Source of the DNA: Aquabacter cavernae
GTDB lineage: Bacteria; Pseudomonadota; Alphaproteobacteria; Rhizobiales; Xanthobacteraceae
NCBI RefSeq assembly: GCF_003993795.1
Contig: NZ_RWKV01000008.1
Coordinates: 744,001-808,000, forward strand
DNA length: 64,000 nucleotides
Direction of reading: 5' to 3'
Below are positions 24,019-34,479 of this stretch, piece by piece. Numbering within the stretch: position 1 is the first letter of the stretch; each line of letters begins with the position of its first letter. Made by a program: the position numbers and the translations under genes. The notes beneath the pieces are model-generated. The model saw only the letters and a list, made by a program, of their open reading frames with translations. It was not told the origin of the DNA and ran no database searches.

Positions 24019-26516
24019 CACATAAAGCTTTCGAGGGTGACGAAATTCACCTTCATCTCGGTCTTGTTCGAAGCGGTCATCAGCTTCTTGAACATAAGCT
24101 CGCCCTGCTCGGCCGTGAATTTGTCCGAGGCGACCTTTGTGTTGGTGTGCTCAAGCACTGTGTTGGCGAACTTCCCATCGAGACCACTGACGACCTTGAA
24201 GTCCTCGTTCGCGATCTTCATGTCGGAGTTGGTAATCTTCATATCGGAGGTAGTTATCTTCATGTCGCCCTTCCCCATGCAGAGCTTGCCGGAAGAGCCG
24301 ATGATCAGGTCCCATTTTCCGCCGATGACGATGGAATTGTAGATTCCGATAGTCGTGGAATTATATCCCGACAATTGCAACGTGATGGAAATGGCTGCCT
24401 TGATGGTCTGCTCAAAGCCGAGGAACATCGTGAAGGACTCGCCCATCGTATATTTGGTCGAGGTGCCGGAAATCCACTGATAGGTGTCGCCGCCGGACTT
24501 GGTCGAGACGGTGTTCGTGGCGGAGATGCTGATGTCCGCCATCTGCGTGTTCGCGCCCACGGTGCCGGCCTTTAGCGTGATGCCGTTATAGGCGGTCACC
24601 TTGAACTGCCCGGTATCCACCTGGTGGGTCACATCGCCCGCGCTCACCTCGGTGGCCTGGCCTTTGCCGATCTTCATCACGCTGGCGCCAAGGATGTTCG
24701 TGTCCACATCCTGGTCCGTATAGATCAGGACGCCGTTTCCCGAGATGTTCGCACTGTTGGTGCTCACGGACGATTTGGACGTGGCCTGCTTGTTGGAGGA
24801 GGCTTTGTCGAAGCCGCCGTTATAGTTCCAGTCCTGCCCGTCCTGGCTGACCGTGGATGTGGAGTATTTCACCCCCGATTGGACGGCCTTGTCTCCATCG
24901 ACCAGGGCGCCGAGGCGCAGATAGGTGCCGGTGGGCGGGGTGTCGTCCACCTTTGCCGGCACGTCGAAGCGGATGAAGCGGGGATCGGTGTCGGTCTTGC
25001 CGTCATCCATCTCCAGCAGAAGGCCGCCGGTGGTGCGCAGCCGGTTCACGGTGCTGCCGGCATTGTTGACCACGTTACCGTTCTTGCTGTTGAACGCCGA
25101 GCCCAGGATCACCGGGCGGTCGGGATCGCCATTCTCGTAGCTCACCAGCACTTCGGCGGTCCGCACCAGCGGAACATGCAGGCCAGCCACCACGCTGTTG
25201 GCGCTGGCCCCCGCATAAGGCTGGCTCTGGCGCACCGGCGCCGAGCCCTTGCCGGGCGTCGCCTTGGAGGCCCCTTCATTGTAGCGCAGCGCGATGCGAT
25301 AGCGGCCCATGGAATCCAGCACGGCCCGCTTGTCCGCGGAATCCTCGCTGTCCACTACCGCATTGAACACGCCGGGCATGACCGGCCTGGGCGTCACCCG
25401 GCGCGGACGGAAGGCCTGGCTCTTGCGGATGGCGGTGAAGGCGTTGGAATAAGGCTGCGTGGCATAGCCCGCCTGATAGCCGTCCGGCCCCTCCTGCCCC
25501 GCCATATGCCGGGCCGCGATCACCACATAGTCCGTATTGAAGGACGAGATGGGGTGGCTGGTGAGGGTGAAAACGGTTCCGGTGCGCAGGGAGGCGATGG
25601 TGCTCTCGCACTCGAAGACCTGCGCCTGCCACGCCGCCTCTTCCGCGCGCAGGGCCACCAGCTTGTTGCCCTCATCCACGCTCGGATAGTGGTCGCCATA
25701 TTCGACCACCGCTCCGATGCCATCCCCTTGGCTGGAGCGCACCAGAAGGTCGGTCTCGGCGGACTCATAATTGTAGTCGCGCAGATTGTAGCGCTGGAGC
25801 TGGGGACGGGAGACGCTGGTGAGCGAGGTCACCACCTGCTCCTCCACCGAGGTGGTGGTGGCGGCCGCCTTGAACTGGACGCTGGCCATGTCGGCGGGCG
25901 CGAAGGCGGCGTTCAGCGCCCCCAGCACCACCTTGTCGGTCACGGACGTGTCGGAGGCGGAAAACTCGAAGAAATAGAAGACACCGTAGGTCTCGCAGGT
26001 CCGCGAGAAGAACTGGAAGTCGCTTTCGTTGAATTTCGTGATGTTCTTGCGAGCATAATCGTCGCCCACGGAATCATGGAGCTGATACTCGATGGTGACG
26101 CCCCGGCTGCCCTCGGTGGCGCTGGAGGAGAGGGAGCCGTCCAGCACGCCGGATAGGAGCTGCTTCAAGGTCAGCGCACTGTCCGTGGCGAAGATCTCAT
26201 TCTGCCGGGTCCGGTCCAGCAGCGCGAGGCGCGGCACCAGCACCACGGCGTAGCTGTAGCTGTTCACATCCACCTTGTTGAGGACGCGGAATTCCAGGAT
26301 CACCCCGCCTATGGCCCGGCTGGTCTCGTTCACCGTCACCTTGAAGGCGGCAGGCTTGCCCGCGATCTGCTCCTGGGAAAAGTCGCTGGTGGAAACGAAC
26401 ACCGCCTCCAGCCGGAACGGGCTGGACACGCCCTCATCCAAGGTGAAGGCGGCGCAGGCGGCATCCGTCAGCTTGAGTGCCGGGATCGAGAGCTGCAGAA
26501 GCTGGGTATTGGACAT
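24018..26516 (-). CDS. vgrG: T6SS spike protein VgrG (TssI)
   Basis: VgrG trimers form the puncturing spike on the Hcp tube. The 832-residue product starts with a gp27-like domain (about 1-370). The gp5-like OB-fold follows, with the conserved region GRYRIALRYNEG and a VLVSYENGDPDRPVILGS segment near 450-480, then a long beta-helical tail. No extra enzymatic domain is evident after it. Near residues 752-778 three 7-residue repeats of the type MKIT-x-SD occur, in a stretch visibly less GC-rich than the surroundings. It is flanked upstream by the DUF4150 PAAR-like gene and downstream by DUF3540. Confidence 0.95.
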   Translation of the reverse strand: MSNTQLLQLSIPALKLTDAACAAFTLDEGVSSPFRLEAVFVSTSDFSQEQIAGKPAAFKVTVNETSRAIGGVILEFRVLNKVDVNSYSYAVVLVPRLALLDRTRQNEIFATDSALTLKQLLSGVLDGSLSSSATEGSRGVTIEYQLHDSVGDDYARKNITKFNESDFQFFSRTCETYGVFYFFEFSASDTSVTDKVVLGALNAAFAPADMASVQFKAAATTTSVEEQVVTSLTSVSRPQLQRYNLRDYNYESAETDLLVRSSQGDGIGAVVEYGDHYPSVDEGNKLVALRAEEAAWQAQVFECESTIASLRTGTVFTLTSHPISSFNTDYVVIAARHMAGQEGPDGYQAGYATQPYSNAFTAIRKSQAFRPRRVTPRPVMPGVFNAVVDSEDSADKRAVLDSMGRYRIALRYNEGASKATPGKGSAPVRQSQPYAGASANSVVAGLHVPLVRTAEVLVSYENGDPDRPVILGSAFNSKNGNVVNNAGSTVNRLRTTGGLLLEMDDGKTDTDPRFIRFDVPAKVDDTPPTGTYLRLGALVDGDKAVQSGVKYSTSTVSQDGQDWNYNGGFDKASSNKQATSKSSVSTNSANISGNGVLIYTDQDVDTNILGASVMKIGKGQATEVSAGDVTHQVDTGQFKVTAYNGITLKAGTVGANTQMADISISATNTVSTKSGGDTYQWISGTSTKYTMGESFTMFLGFEQTIKAAISITLQLSGYNSTTIGIYNSIVIGGKWDLIIGSSGKLCMGKGDMKITTSDMKITNSDMKIANEDFKVVSGLDGKFANTVLEHTNTKVASDKFTAEQGELMFKKLMTASNKTEMKVNFVTLESFM

Positions 26517-26539
26517 GACAACCTCTCCTTCTGCGCGGC

Positions 26540-26944
26540 TCAGCGCATGCTCATCAGCTTGGTCTGGGACGGAGTCGAGGTAAGACCCGGCACGTTCGGG
26601 CTCATGCCGTTCTGCTTGCTGGGCGAGGTCAGCTTGATGGCCGGCGCCCCGCCGATGATCAGATTGGTGGAGCCCATGGCGGCGGACTTCGGGCCCATCA
26701 CCAGATTGGAGACGAGGCCCATCAGGACGCCCGCATTGTCGCCATTGGAAAGCGGCGTCTGCGTGCTGAGATTATGGGCCGGCATGCCCATCAGCAGCAC
26801 CTTGGTCTGCGTGGGCACCGCCGTGTTGGAGAGGGCGATGTTGGGATAGGGGATGGGCACCACCACCGGGCCCGCGGGGGTCTTGCACACATCGGGGAAG
26901 GCCATGCTCATGGCGGGCGAAGGCCCTTGCGATGTAACGAACAT
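26540..26944 (-). CDS. DUF4150 PAAR-like spike-tip protein
   Basis: PAAR-like proteins cap the VgrG spike. The 134-residue product has the DUF4150 layout: the N-terminal AFPDVCKTPAGPVVVPIPYP, then MGMPAHNLSTQTPLSNGD, a central glycine-rich GLVSNLVMGP, and NLIIGGAPAIKLTSPSKQN. In some systems this domain heads a fused toxin; here the protein ends right after it, so any cargo must be encoded separately. ATG 26944 directly abuts the stop of the upstream pentapeptide gene, and vgrG starts 23 bp downstream. Confidence 0.88.
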   Translation of the reverse strand: MFVTSQGPSPAMSMAFPDVCKTPAGPVVVPIPYPNIALSNTAVPTQTKVLLMGMPAHNLSTQTPLSNGDNAGVLMGLVSNLVMGPKSAAMGSTNLIIGGAPAIKLTSPSKQNGMSPNVPGLTSTPSQTKLMSMR

Positions 26945-28051
26945 TCAACCCTCCATGGCCGTCGCGCGGACGTATTGGGGAACATAGCTTTCCGCCACCG
27001 CCTTCTCGGGGTCGGTGGGAAGCTGGCTGCCGCTGGCGCCCAATTGCAGCAGGCCGTCAGTGGCGGCCAGATGTAGATCGGTGCGCAGGAACCGGGCTTT
27101 CGACGCATCCACCCCGTCGAGCCGGGCATGGGCGAGCTGCGTATAGGACAGGTTCGCGCCCACGAAGCGGGCGCCGGGAGCCTGCGCCCCTGTCATCACC
27201 GCCATGTCGAGATCGGCGCCGGAGAAATCCGCCCCGGCAAGGCGGCTCTCCTGGAAATTCGCACTGCCGAGCTGCGCCCCGCCGAAGCGGGCGCCGGTAA
27301 GGTCGGACTTGGAGAAATGGGCGCTGTGCGCGATCGCGCCCGAAAAGTCCGCGCCAGGCGCCGTGCATTGCATGAGGAAGCTACCGGACAGGTCCATGCC
27401 GGAGAGATTGGCTCCCGACAGGTTCGCCCCCATGAGGTTGCAGCGGGCGAGGCTGAGGGTTCGCAAGTCCCGCTGGGACAGGTCCACCTCCGGAAACACC
27501 CCCATCTCGCAGGAGAAGCCATCGAGCTTTGCGGAGCGCAGGTCCGCGCGCGCCGCAAACAGGCGGGCGGTGCGCGCATCCGACAGGTCGATGTCCTCCA
27601 CGTCACAGTCCATCAGCGCCGCGCCGTCCACCTGCGCGGCACGCCAGACGCTGCCCGTGAGATCGCAGTTGAGGAACGACCCGTCGCTCACCAGCGTGCC
27701 GGAAAAGCGCGCGCCGGCGAGTGCGCAGCCGATGAAGGCGCCCCCCGATATGCGCGCCTCCTCGAAGGCCGCGCCGCCCATGGCACAGGACACGAAGCGG
27801 GTGCCGTCGAGCATGGCCGCCCGGAACACGGCGCCTGTGAAATCGCAGTTCACGAACGTCGCGCCGCCAAGGTCCGCGCCGTCAAACCGGGTGCCGCGGA
27901 ACGCGGTCTCACGAACCGTGGCACCCTTCAGGTCGGCCGTGGCGGTCCAGTCGGTGAGCGAGAAGTCGCCCTTCGCATAGGGCAGGCCCAGGGCCACATG
28001 GTTCAGGAGATCGGCGCGCTGCGCCCGGTTGCCGGCGGGACGGTCATCCAT
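26945..28051 (-). CDS. pentapeptide-repeat protein in vgrG operon
   Basis: Nearly the whole protein is tandem A(D/N)LxX-type pentapeptide repeats, for example GANLSGANLSGMDLSG and ADFSGADLDMAVMTG, predicted to fold into a right-handed quadrilateral beta-helix. I chose ATG 28051 (368 residues), which overlaps the stop of the upstream DUF2169 gene by 8 bp; an upstream start at 28093 is less likely. No signal peptide is visible. Pentapeptide proteins occur in DUF2169/DUF4150-type T6SS islands, where their role is unclear; they could be structural extensions, cargo or adaptors. Confidence 0.85.
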   Translation of the reverse strand: MDDRPAGNRAQRADLLNHVALGLPYAKGDFSLTDWTATADLKGATVRETAFRGTRFDGADLGGATFVNCDFTGAVFRAAMLDGTRFVSCAMGGAAFEEARISGGAFIGCALAGARFSGTLVSDGSFLNCDLTGSVWRAAQVDGAALMDCDVEDIDLSDARTARLFAARADLRSAKLDGFSCEMGVFPEVDLSQRDLRTLSLARCNLMGANLSGANLSGMDLSGSFLMQCTAPGADFSGAIAHSAHFSKSDLTGARFGGAQLGSANFQESRLAGADFSGADLDMAVMTGAQAPGARFVGANLSYTQLAHARLDGVDASKARFLRTDLHLAATDGLLQLGASGSQLPTDPEKAVAESYVPQYVRATAMEG

Positions 28052-31000
28052 GGGCCGTCTCCAGCGCGAGGGGGGAGTTGAGGAGGTTGGCACCGCTCAA
28101 ATCCGCACCGATCATCACGGCGTCCGACAGATCGGCGCCATAGAGATTGGCCTTGCGCAGAAACGCGGCGGAAAGGTCCGCACGATGGAGCTGGGCCTCC
28201 ATGAGCTGCGCCCCCCCGAAATCCGCGCGGACGAGCCCGGCATTATCGAGCAGCGCACGCCGCAGGGAGGCGAGCCGGAAGTCGGCATCCGCGAGACCCG
28301 CCTCGCAGAACAGGGTCCGGTCGCACACCGCGCGGAGGAAACGCGCGCCGCTGAGGTCGGCACCCAGAAAGCTCGCCTCGCTGAGAAGGCCACCGGAGAA
28401 ATCCGCCCCCGCCAGCTTCGCGCCGCCCAGGAAGGATGTGCCCCGCACGTCCGCCTGCGCCGCCCGCAAGCCGGGCGCCGTCAAGGCGAGGAAAGCGCAG
28501 CGATCCAGGAAGCCGCCTTCGAGGCTCGCACCGGAGAAGTCGCATTCCAGCGCCTGGCATTGTCGCAGGCTGGCCCGGTCGAGGCGCATTTCCGACGCCT
28601 GAACCCGCATGAACACCAGATCCTGCAGCCGCGCCTCGGAGAAATCCGCCCCGGCGAGCCGCGTCGCGATGAAGCGCATGTCGGAGAAGGCCGCACCCAC
28701 CGCGCTCACGCCGGAAAAGTCCGCATCCAGCACGAGGCCGCCACCGAAGCGGGCGCGGTCGAACCGGGCTCCCGCCGCCTTCACGCGGGAGAGATTGGCC
28801 CCTACCAGGACGGCATCGCTGAAATCCGCTTGCTCCAGCCGGGCCTCGGTCAGCACCGCTTCGGAGAGGTTCGCGCCGCACAGGCGCGCACGGGCGAGAT
28901 TGGCCCGCTCCAGAAAGGCACCCGTCAGGTCCGCTCCCGAGAGATCCGCACCCGCCAGATCGACACCCGCAAGGTCGCGGCCGCGCAGGTCAATCCCGGC
29001 CCGCGCTTGATCGAGCACGAAATCGCCGAAACGCTTGGCGATGCGTGGCGCCAGCGGCCGCTCGGGATAGGCCGCCTGGGGCGCGGCGCGGCGCATCTGG
29101 GCGGTGCCCGCCTCCAGGACCGGCGCCAAGGAATCGATAATGCCGAGTCCATCGTCCATCTGCGCCTGCGCGGCGGACATCCGCTCCTGGGGCGAGGCGG
29201 CCGGAACCTGAGGTGCCGTGGAAGCCAAGTCGGCGAGGAGCGCGTCCAGCGCGCTGCCTCCCCCCGTCTTGGACAGGCCCGGCAAGGCAGCGGCGATCTG
29301 CCGGTCAGCCTGCGCGAGCCGCGCATTCACCGATGCCGCGCCTGCGGCCGGAACATCCGGTTCAGCGGCGATAGCGTCCAACAGGCCGCCAATGGAGGCC
29401 TGCACGGGCCCGGGCGTGCCGAGCGGCGGCGCATCCGGTGGCAGGTCCGGCATTCGCACATTGCTCGCCGCCGCAAGGGAGGCCCGCACCTCCGCCAAGG
29501 GCGCGGCTTCCGGCAGACCCAGGAAACGGGCTTTCGCCTGTTCCAGTTCGGCCTCGTGGTCGGCGCCAGGGAGGTTGTCCAATATGGTGGCGCGCCAGTC
29601 GAGCGCGCCTTGCGCCTTAGCGAGTGTGGCAGCGTCGCTCAGGTCCGCCTCGCCCTCAAGGCCGGGAATGTCGGCGCGCCCCTGGGCGGAGGCCGCATCC
29701 AGCGACGCCACCAGGGCGCCTCCGTCATAGGCTTCCAGCGCCTTCAAGACCGCGTCGAGTTCCCCCGCTCCGGCGCCGGGCGCATCGATGCGGGCCATGG
29801 CGGACAGGAGCGGTTGCCCCTTCTCCGCCTCCAGGCGCACCTGTTCCTGGGCCGCCGCGCTCTTCGCCTCGATCATGTCCAGCAGGTCGCCGAGATCGAA
29901 ATCCCCCTCCGCAAGCTCCTCCGGCGTGGGCAGAGGCAGCGGGTCGGGATCGGGCTCCGGCGGCGGCGGACGCAGGGAGAGCGGGAGGCCCATGGCATCC
30001 ATCTGCCGGTCCCGCAGGAACACCATGGCCTGCGTCTGCCGCTCGGCCCGTTGGCGGGCGAGCGTCATTCGCGCCGCCCGGCGCCGCTCTTCCTCCGCGC
30101 GGTCCACCGGCGGCGTGAGCTGCCACTCGGAGAATGCGTAGCGCGGCCCAAGCTCGGGATCGCGCCGCAGGCGCCGCACCTCGGCATAATGGCTCAGGGC
30201 GCGCGGGGCGTCCGTCAGCCGCTCGCGGGCAAGCATGATGTCGGTGACATCCTTGCCCTCGATATCCTCCACAGGCACCACGCCATGCCAGATGAGCACG
30301 CCGCGCCGGGCGCCCGCCATCAGCCAGAGGGTGTCGAGGGTAAGCTCGGCCTCAATCCAGTGCCCGTTCTCCAGCCCTGCGAAGGCACGCGGACGCACCC
30401 CCGGCAGGCGCCCTTCGAGATAGGGCGCGGAGGCGGAGAAGTTCCGCAGCCGGTAAGGCTCGTCACCCGCCAGATACGCACCGAGGCGCTGGTCCGGCGG
30501 GGCGGTGAGGAAGAAGTCGGGATGGATGTCGTCCGCGAGAGCAGGCGCCACGTCCCGCGCCCAGGCAGCGTCATAGGTGCCCGCGAGCCGCTGGCGCTCC
30601 GGCGACATGATATCCAGCGGGCCGAAGGCAGCCGGGAGCGGCACTTCGTCCGGGGCATGGATCAGCCGGTCCGGTCGCTCGATATTGGGCAGTTGCACTG
30701 CCTCTCCCGTGCCGATGCGTTCCACGGCGGCAAAGCCCATCCCCGCCGGATTGGCGGCATGGCCTGCGCCGCCGAAGGCCCGTGCGGGCGACAGGAGCAG
30801 GTCGCGGATCGGCCGGGGAGCGGTCGGCACATAGGCGCCGCCCGCAATGGTCCACCAACGGTCGCCGAACACCGCTAGGGACTTGCGGACGGTCCCGACC
30901 TCGGCTTCCAGCAACAAAGCGTCCGCATGCGGGGCATCGACCTTGCCGCCGATCAGCACCTCTGCCCGCGGCTTCGGCATGCACATGTCCAGCGGACTGC

Positions 31001-31172
31001 CTTCGGGAAGGCTGGCGGCGGCCATGGTCCAAAGCGCCTGCTCGCCGTCGAGGCGAGCCGGATCGGCAAGATCGAAGGCGGCGATCACGCAGAGAATCAG
31101 TCGCGCGCCGTCCCGACGCCGCTCGACCTTGTGCAGCAGACCCAGCGTGCGCGGCTTGATGACGAGAGGCAT
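28044..31172 (-). CDS. DUF2169 protein fused to pentapeptide repeats
   Basis: 1042 residues. The N-terminal third (to about residue 330) matches DUF2169, a family tied to T6SS vgrG islands and proposed to act as an effector chaperone or adaptor; visible are MPLVIKPRTLGLLHKV and the region AFGGAGHAANPAGMGF. An Ala/Asp/Glu/Pro-rich linker follows (about 330-730), then some 60 pentapeptide repeats (for example LAGVDLAGADLSGADLTGA) to the C-terminus. It is the first gene of the minus-strand vgrG operon; ATG 31172 is preceded by a modest CAGG ribosome-binding site. A second pentapeptide gene follows with overlap, possibly a duplication of this C-terminal half. Confidence 0.88.
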   Translation of the reverse strand: MPLVIKPRTLGLLHKVERRRDGARLILCVIAAFDLADPARLDGEQALWTMAAASLPEGSPLDMCMPKPRAEVLIGGKVDAPHADALLLEAEVGTVRKSLAVFGDRWWTIAGGAYVPTAPRPIRDLLLSPARAFGGAGHAANPAGMGFAAVERIGTGEAVQLPNIERPDRLIHAPDEVPLPAAFGPLDIMSPERQRLAGTYDAAWARDVAPALADDIHPDFFLTAPPDQRLGAYLAGDEPYRLRNFSASAPYLEGRLPGVRPRAFAGLENGHWIEAELTLDTLWLMAGARRGVLIWHGVVPVEDIEGKDVTDIMLARERLTDAPRALSHYAEVRRLRRDPELGPRYAFSEWQLTPPVDRAEEERRRAARMTLARQRAERQTQAMVFLRDRQMDAMGLPLSLRPPPPEPDPDPLPLPTPEELAEGDFDLGDLLDMIEAKSAAAQEQVRLEAEKGQPLLSAMARIDAPGAGAGELDAVLKALEAYDGGALVASLDAASAQGRADIPGLEGEADLSDAATLAKAQGALDWRATILDNLPGADHEAELEQAKARFLGLPEAAPLAEVRASLAAASNVRMPDLPPDAPPLGTPGPVQASIGGLLDAIAAEPDVPAAGAASVNARLAQADRQIAAALPGLSKTGGGSALDALLADLASTAPQVPAASPQERMSAAQAQMDDGLGIIDSLAPVLEAGTAQMRRAAPQAAYPERPLAPRIAKRFGDFVLDQARAGIDLRGRDLAGVDLAGADLSGADLTGAFLERANLARARLCGANLSEAVLTEARLEQADFSDAVLVGANLSRVKAAGARFDRARFGGGLVLDADFSGVSAVGAAFSDMRFIATRLAGADFSEARLQDLVFMRVQASEMRLDRASLRQCQALECDFSGASLEGGFLDRCAFLALTAPGLRAAQADVRGTSFLGGAKLAGADFSGGLLSEASFLGADLSGARFLRAVCDRTLFCEAGLADADFRLASLRRALLDNAGLVRADFGGAQLMEAQLHRADLSAAFLRKANLYGADLSDAVMIGADLSGANLLNSPLALETAHG

Positions 31173-31218
31173 GAGACCTGACAGACGGAGGGGACTTCCG
31201 AATCTCGCCTTTTAGAGG

Positions 31219-31234
31219 TGCGTCTTTACAGCCA
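31219..31234 (-). promoter_or_regulatory. possible weak sigma-54 promoter of vgrG operon
   Basis: Minus strand reads TGGCTG, TAAAG, ACGCA. The invariant GG and GC are kept at the right spacing, but only 7 of 11 consensus positions match. The predicted leader (about 36 nt) is close to that of hcp. No copy of the hcp upstream palindrome is seen nearby. Tentative. Confidence 0.3.
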
Positions 31235-31299
31235 TGCGACGGCGCGCGGCATGCTGCACCGCAGCGTTGACAAGGGGGCGGGCAACCAACAGTGTGAAG

Positions 31300-31425
31300 C
31301 TATTCCAAGGGGAGCCCTGCGAGGGGGCTGAGAGATCGCCTTTCGGATTGGTCGTCATGACCGCCGACGCCGCGATGACCCTTTGAACCTGATCCGGGTC
31401 ATGCCGGCGAAGGGATCGGAACAGC
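31300..31425 (+). ncRNA. TPP riboswitch (thi box) of thiC
   Basis: Thiamine pyrophosphate aptamer upstream of thiC. The pyrimidine-sensor arm reads GGGGAGCCC, then GGGGCTGAGA; the pyrophosphate-sensor arm reads ACCCTTTGAACCTGATC, then CATGCCGGCGAAGGGA, all in canonical order. TTCC and GGAA at the ends can pair as P1. About 100 nt separate the aptamer from the thiC ATG. Binding of TPP is expected to reduce thiC expression, probably by hiding the AAGGAG ribosome-binding site, since no strong intrinsic terminator is visible. Confidence 0.93.
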
Positions 31426-31511
31426 CACCCTGGGGACGTTCTCCTTGAAGGGATCATGGCGCCAGCCGTCTCCTGAAGCTCATCCCGGATCTCATTTGAA
31501 GCGCAAGCTGA

Positions 31512-33374
<1,863 letters not shown>

Positions 33375-33396
33375 GGTCGGCCCCACGCCGAAACGC

Positions 33397-33427
33397 AAAA
33401 CGCCCGGCCATATCGGCCGGGCGTTTT
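33397..33427. terminator. bidirectional terminator after thiC
   Basis: AAAACGCCCGGCC and its exact complement ending in TTTT enclose a 5-nt loop. The A-run on one side and T-run on the other allow use for thiC and for the convergent zinc-ribbon gene. Confidence 0.92.
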
Positions 33428-33445
33428 CATTTCAGGCGCCGAAGC

Positions 33446-33832
33446 TCAGTCGAAAAGCTCTTCAAGGAAGGACTTTTTCCGCTTGGGCTTTCCATGGCCG
33501 CCATAATTCCCGTAGCCACCTTGGCTGTAGCCACCTTGATTATATCCGCCTTGGCCATGGCCGGCCCCATAGGGCTGGTCATAGCCCGGCGCGGGCTGGG
33601 CGAAGCCCGGACGGGGTTGGGGCTGCTGATGGACCGGCTGCGGAGCAGGCTGCTGGGGCGCAGACGGAGCCTCCTCGCGGAGGCTGCGCTCGATGATCTT
33701 GTCCATCTCACCCCGATCGAGCCACACGCCTCGGCATTGCGGGCAATAGTCGATCTCGACTCCCTGCCGTTCGCTCATGACCAGCGGAACCTTGCAGACC
33801 GGGCACGGCATTCCCGCGGCGGGATTGGTCAT
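33446..33832 (-). CDS. zinc-ribbon (zf-TFIIB) protein with Gly/Tyr/Gln-rich tail
   Basis: Start ATG 33832 is chosen because AGGAG stands 6 bases upstream; ATG 33838 would overlap it. The 128-residue product has an N-terminal zinc ribbon with two CxxC knuckles, MPCPVCKVPL and YCPQCRGVWLDRGEMDK, as in the zf-TFIIB family. A Pro/Gln-rich part and an unusual low-complexity stretch follow (GGYNQGGYSQGGYGNYGG), ending with basic KPKRKKS and an acidic LEELFD. The molecular role of the family is not established; metal and nucleic-acid or protein binding is plausible. Confidence 0.82.
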   Translation of the reverse strand: MTNPAAGMPCPVCKVPLVMSERQGVEIDYCPQCRGVWLDRGEMDKIIERSLREEAPSAPQQPAPQPVHQQPQPRPGFAQPAPGYDQPYGAGHGQGGYNQGGYSQGGYGNYGGHGKPKRKKSFLEELFD

Positions 33833-33999
33833 CGTCATCTCCTGAACCAGGGCGCACTTGCGCCGACCCATGACGTAGGGTCATGTGACCAGGGTCGCAA
33901 GGCGGCGCGCGGATGAATTCTTGTCCACATTCTTCGCGCCCTGTGTGGATCGAGGCCCGTCCCATGTGTCCTCGGGAAGGAAGCAACCAGGAGGCACCC

Positions 34000-34353
34000 A
34001 TGCCCTATGTCGATGGATTCGTTCTCGCCGTGTCCAAGGCCAATCTGGAGGCCTACAAGGCCGTCGCCGCCAATGCGGGCGCCATCTGGATGGATCACGG
34101 CGCGCTGAGCTATGTGGAATGCGTCGCGGACGACGTTCCCGACGGCAAGCTGACGTCCTTCCCCATGGCCGTGAAGGCCGAGCCGAACGAGGTGGTGGTG
34201 TTCTCGTGGATCACCTATCCCTCCCGCGCCGCGCGCGACGAGATCAACAAGAAGGTGATGGAGGATCCGCGCCTGGAGATGGAACCGTCCAAGATGCCCT
34301 TCGACGGCAAGCGCATGATCTATGGCGGGTTCGAGAGCCTCATCGACCTGTGA
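34000..34353 (+). CDS. DUF1428 (YbaA-like) protein
   Basis: Small dimeric alpha/beta-barrel-type protein of 117 residues. It begins MPYVDGFVLAVSKANLEAY and contains HGALSYVECVADDVP and MPFDGKRMIYGGFE near the end, the signature of the DUF1428 family. ATG 34000 has the ribosome-binding site AGGAGG 6 bases upstream, so longer in-frame starts are rejected. The family's function is unknown. It stands alone between the divergently read zinc-ribbon gene and the exporter genes. Confidence 0.87.
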   Translation: MPYVDGFVLAVSKANLEAYKAVAANAGAIWMDHGALSYVECVADDVPDGKLTSFPMAVKAEPNEVVVFSWITYPSRAARDEINKKVMEDPRLEMEPSKMPFDGKRMIYGGFESLIDL

Positions 34354-34479
34354 AGGCATGCCCCGCAGCTGCGACCTTAACGGATTGCGCGGTTTAACTT
34401 CGTTTGCAGGGGCGGGTGTCCGCTACCAGCTTCGCGCGCTATAAGGTCCAACCTCCATTGGCGCGCGAGGCTTTCCGCA

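Noticed and set aside
24624-26156. 510-residue plus-strand frame opposite vgrG
   Set aside because: Antisense of a clear VgrG gene, His/Gly/Ala-rich, with no supporting start or neighbours.
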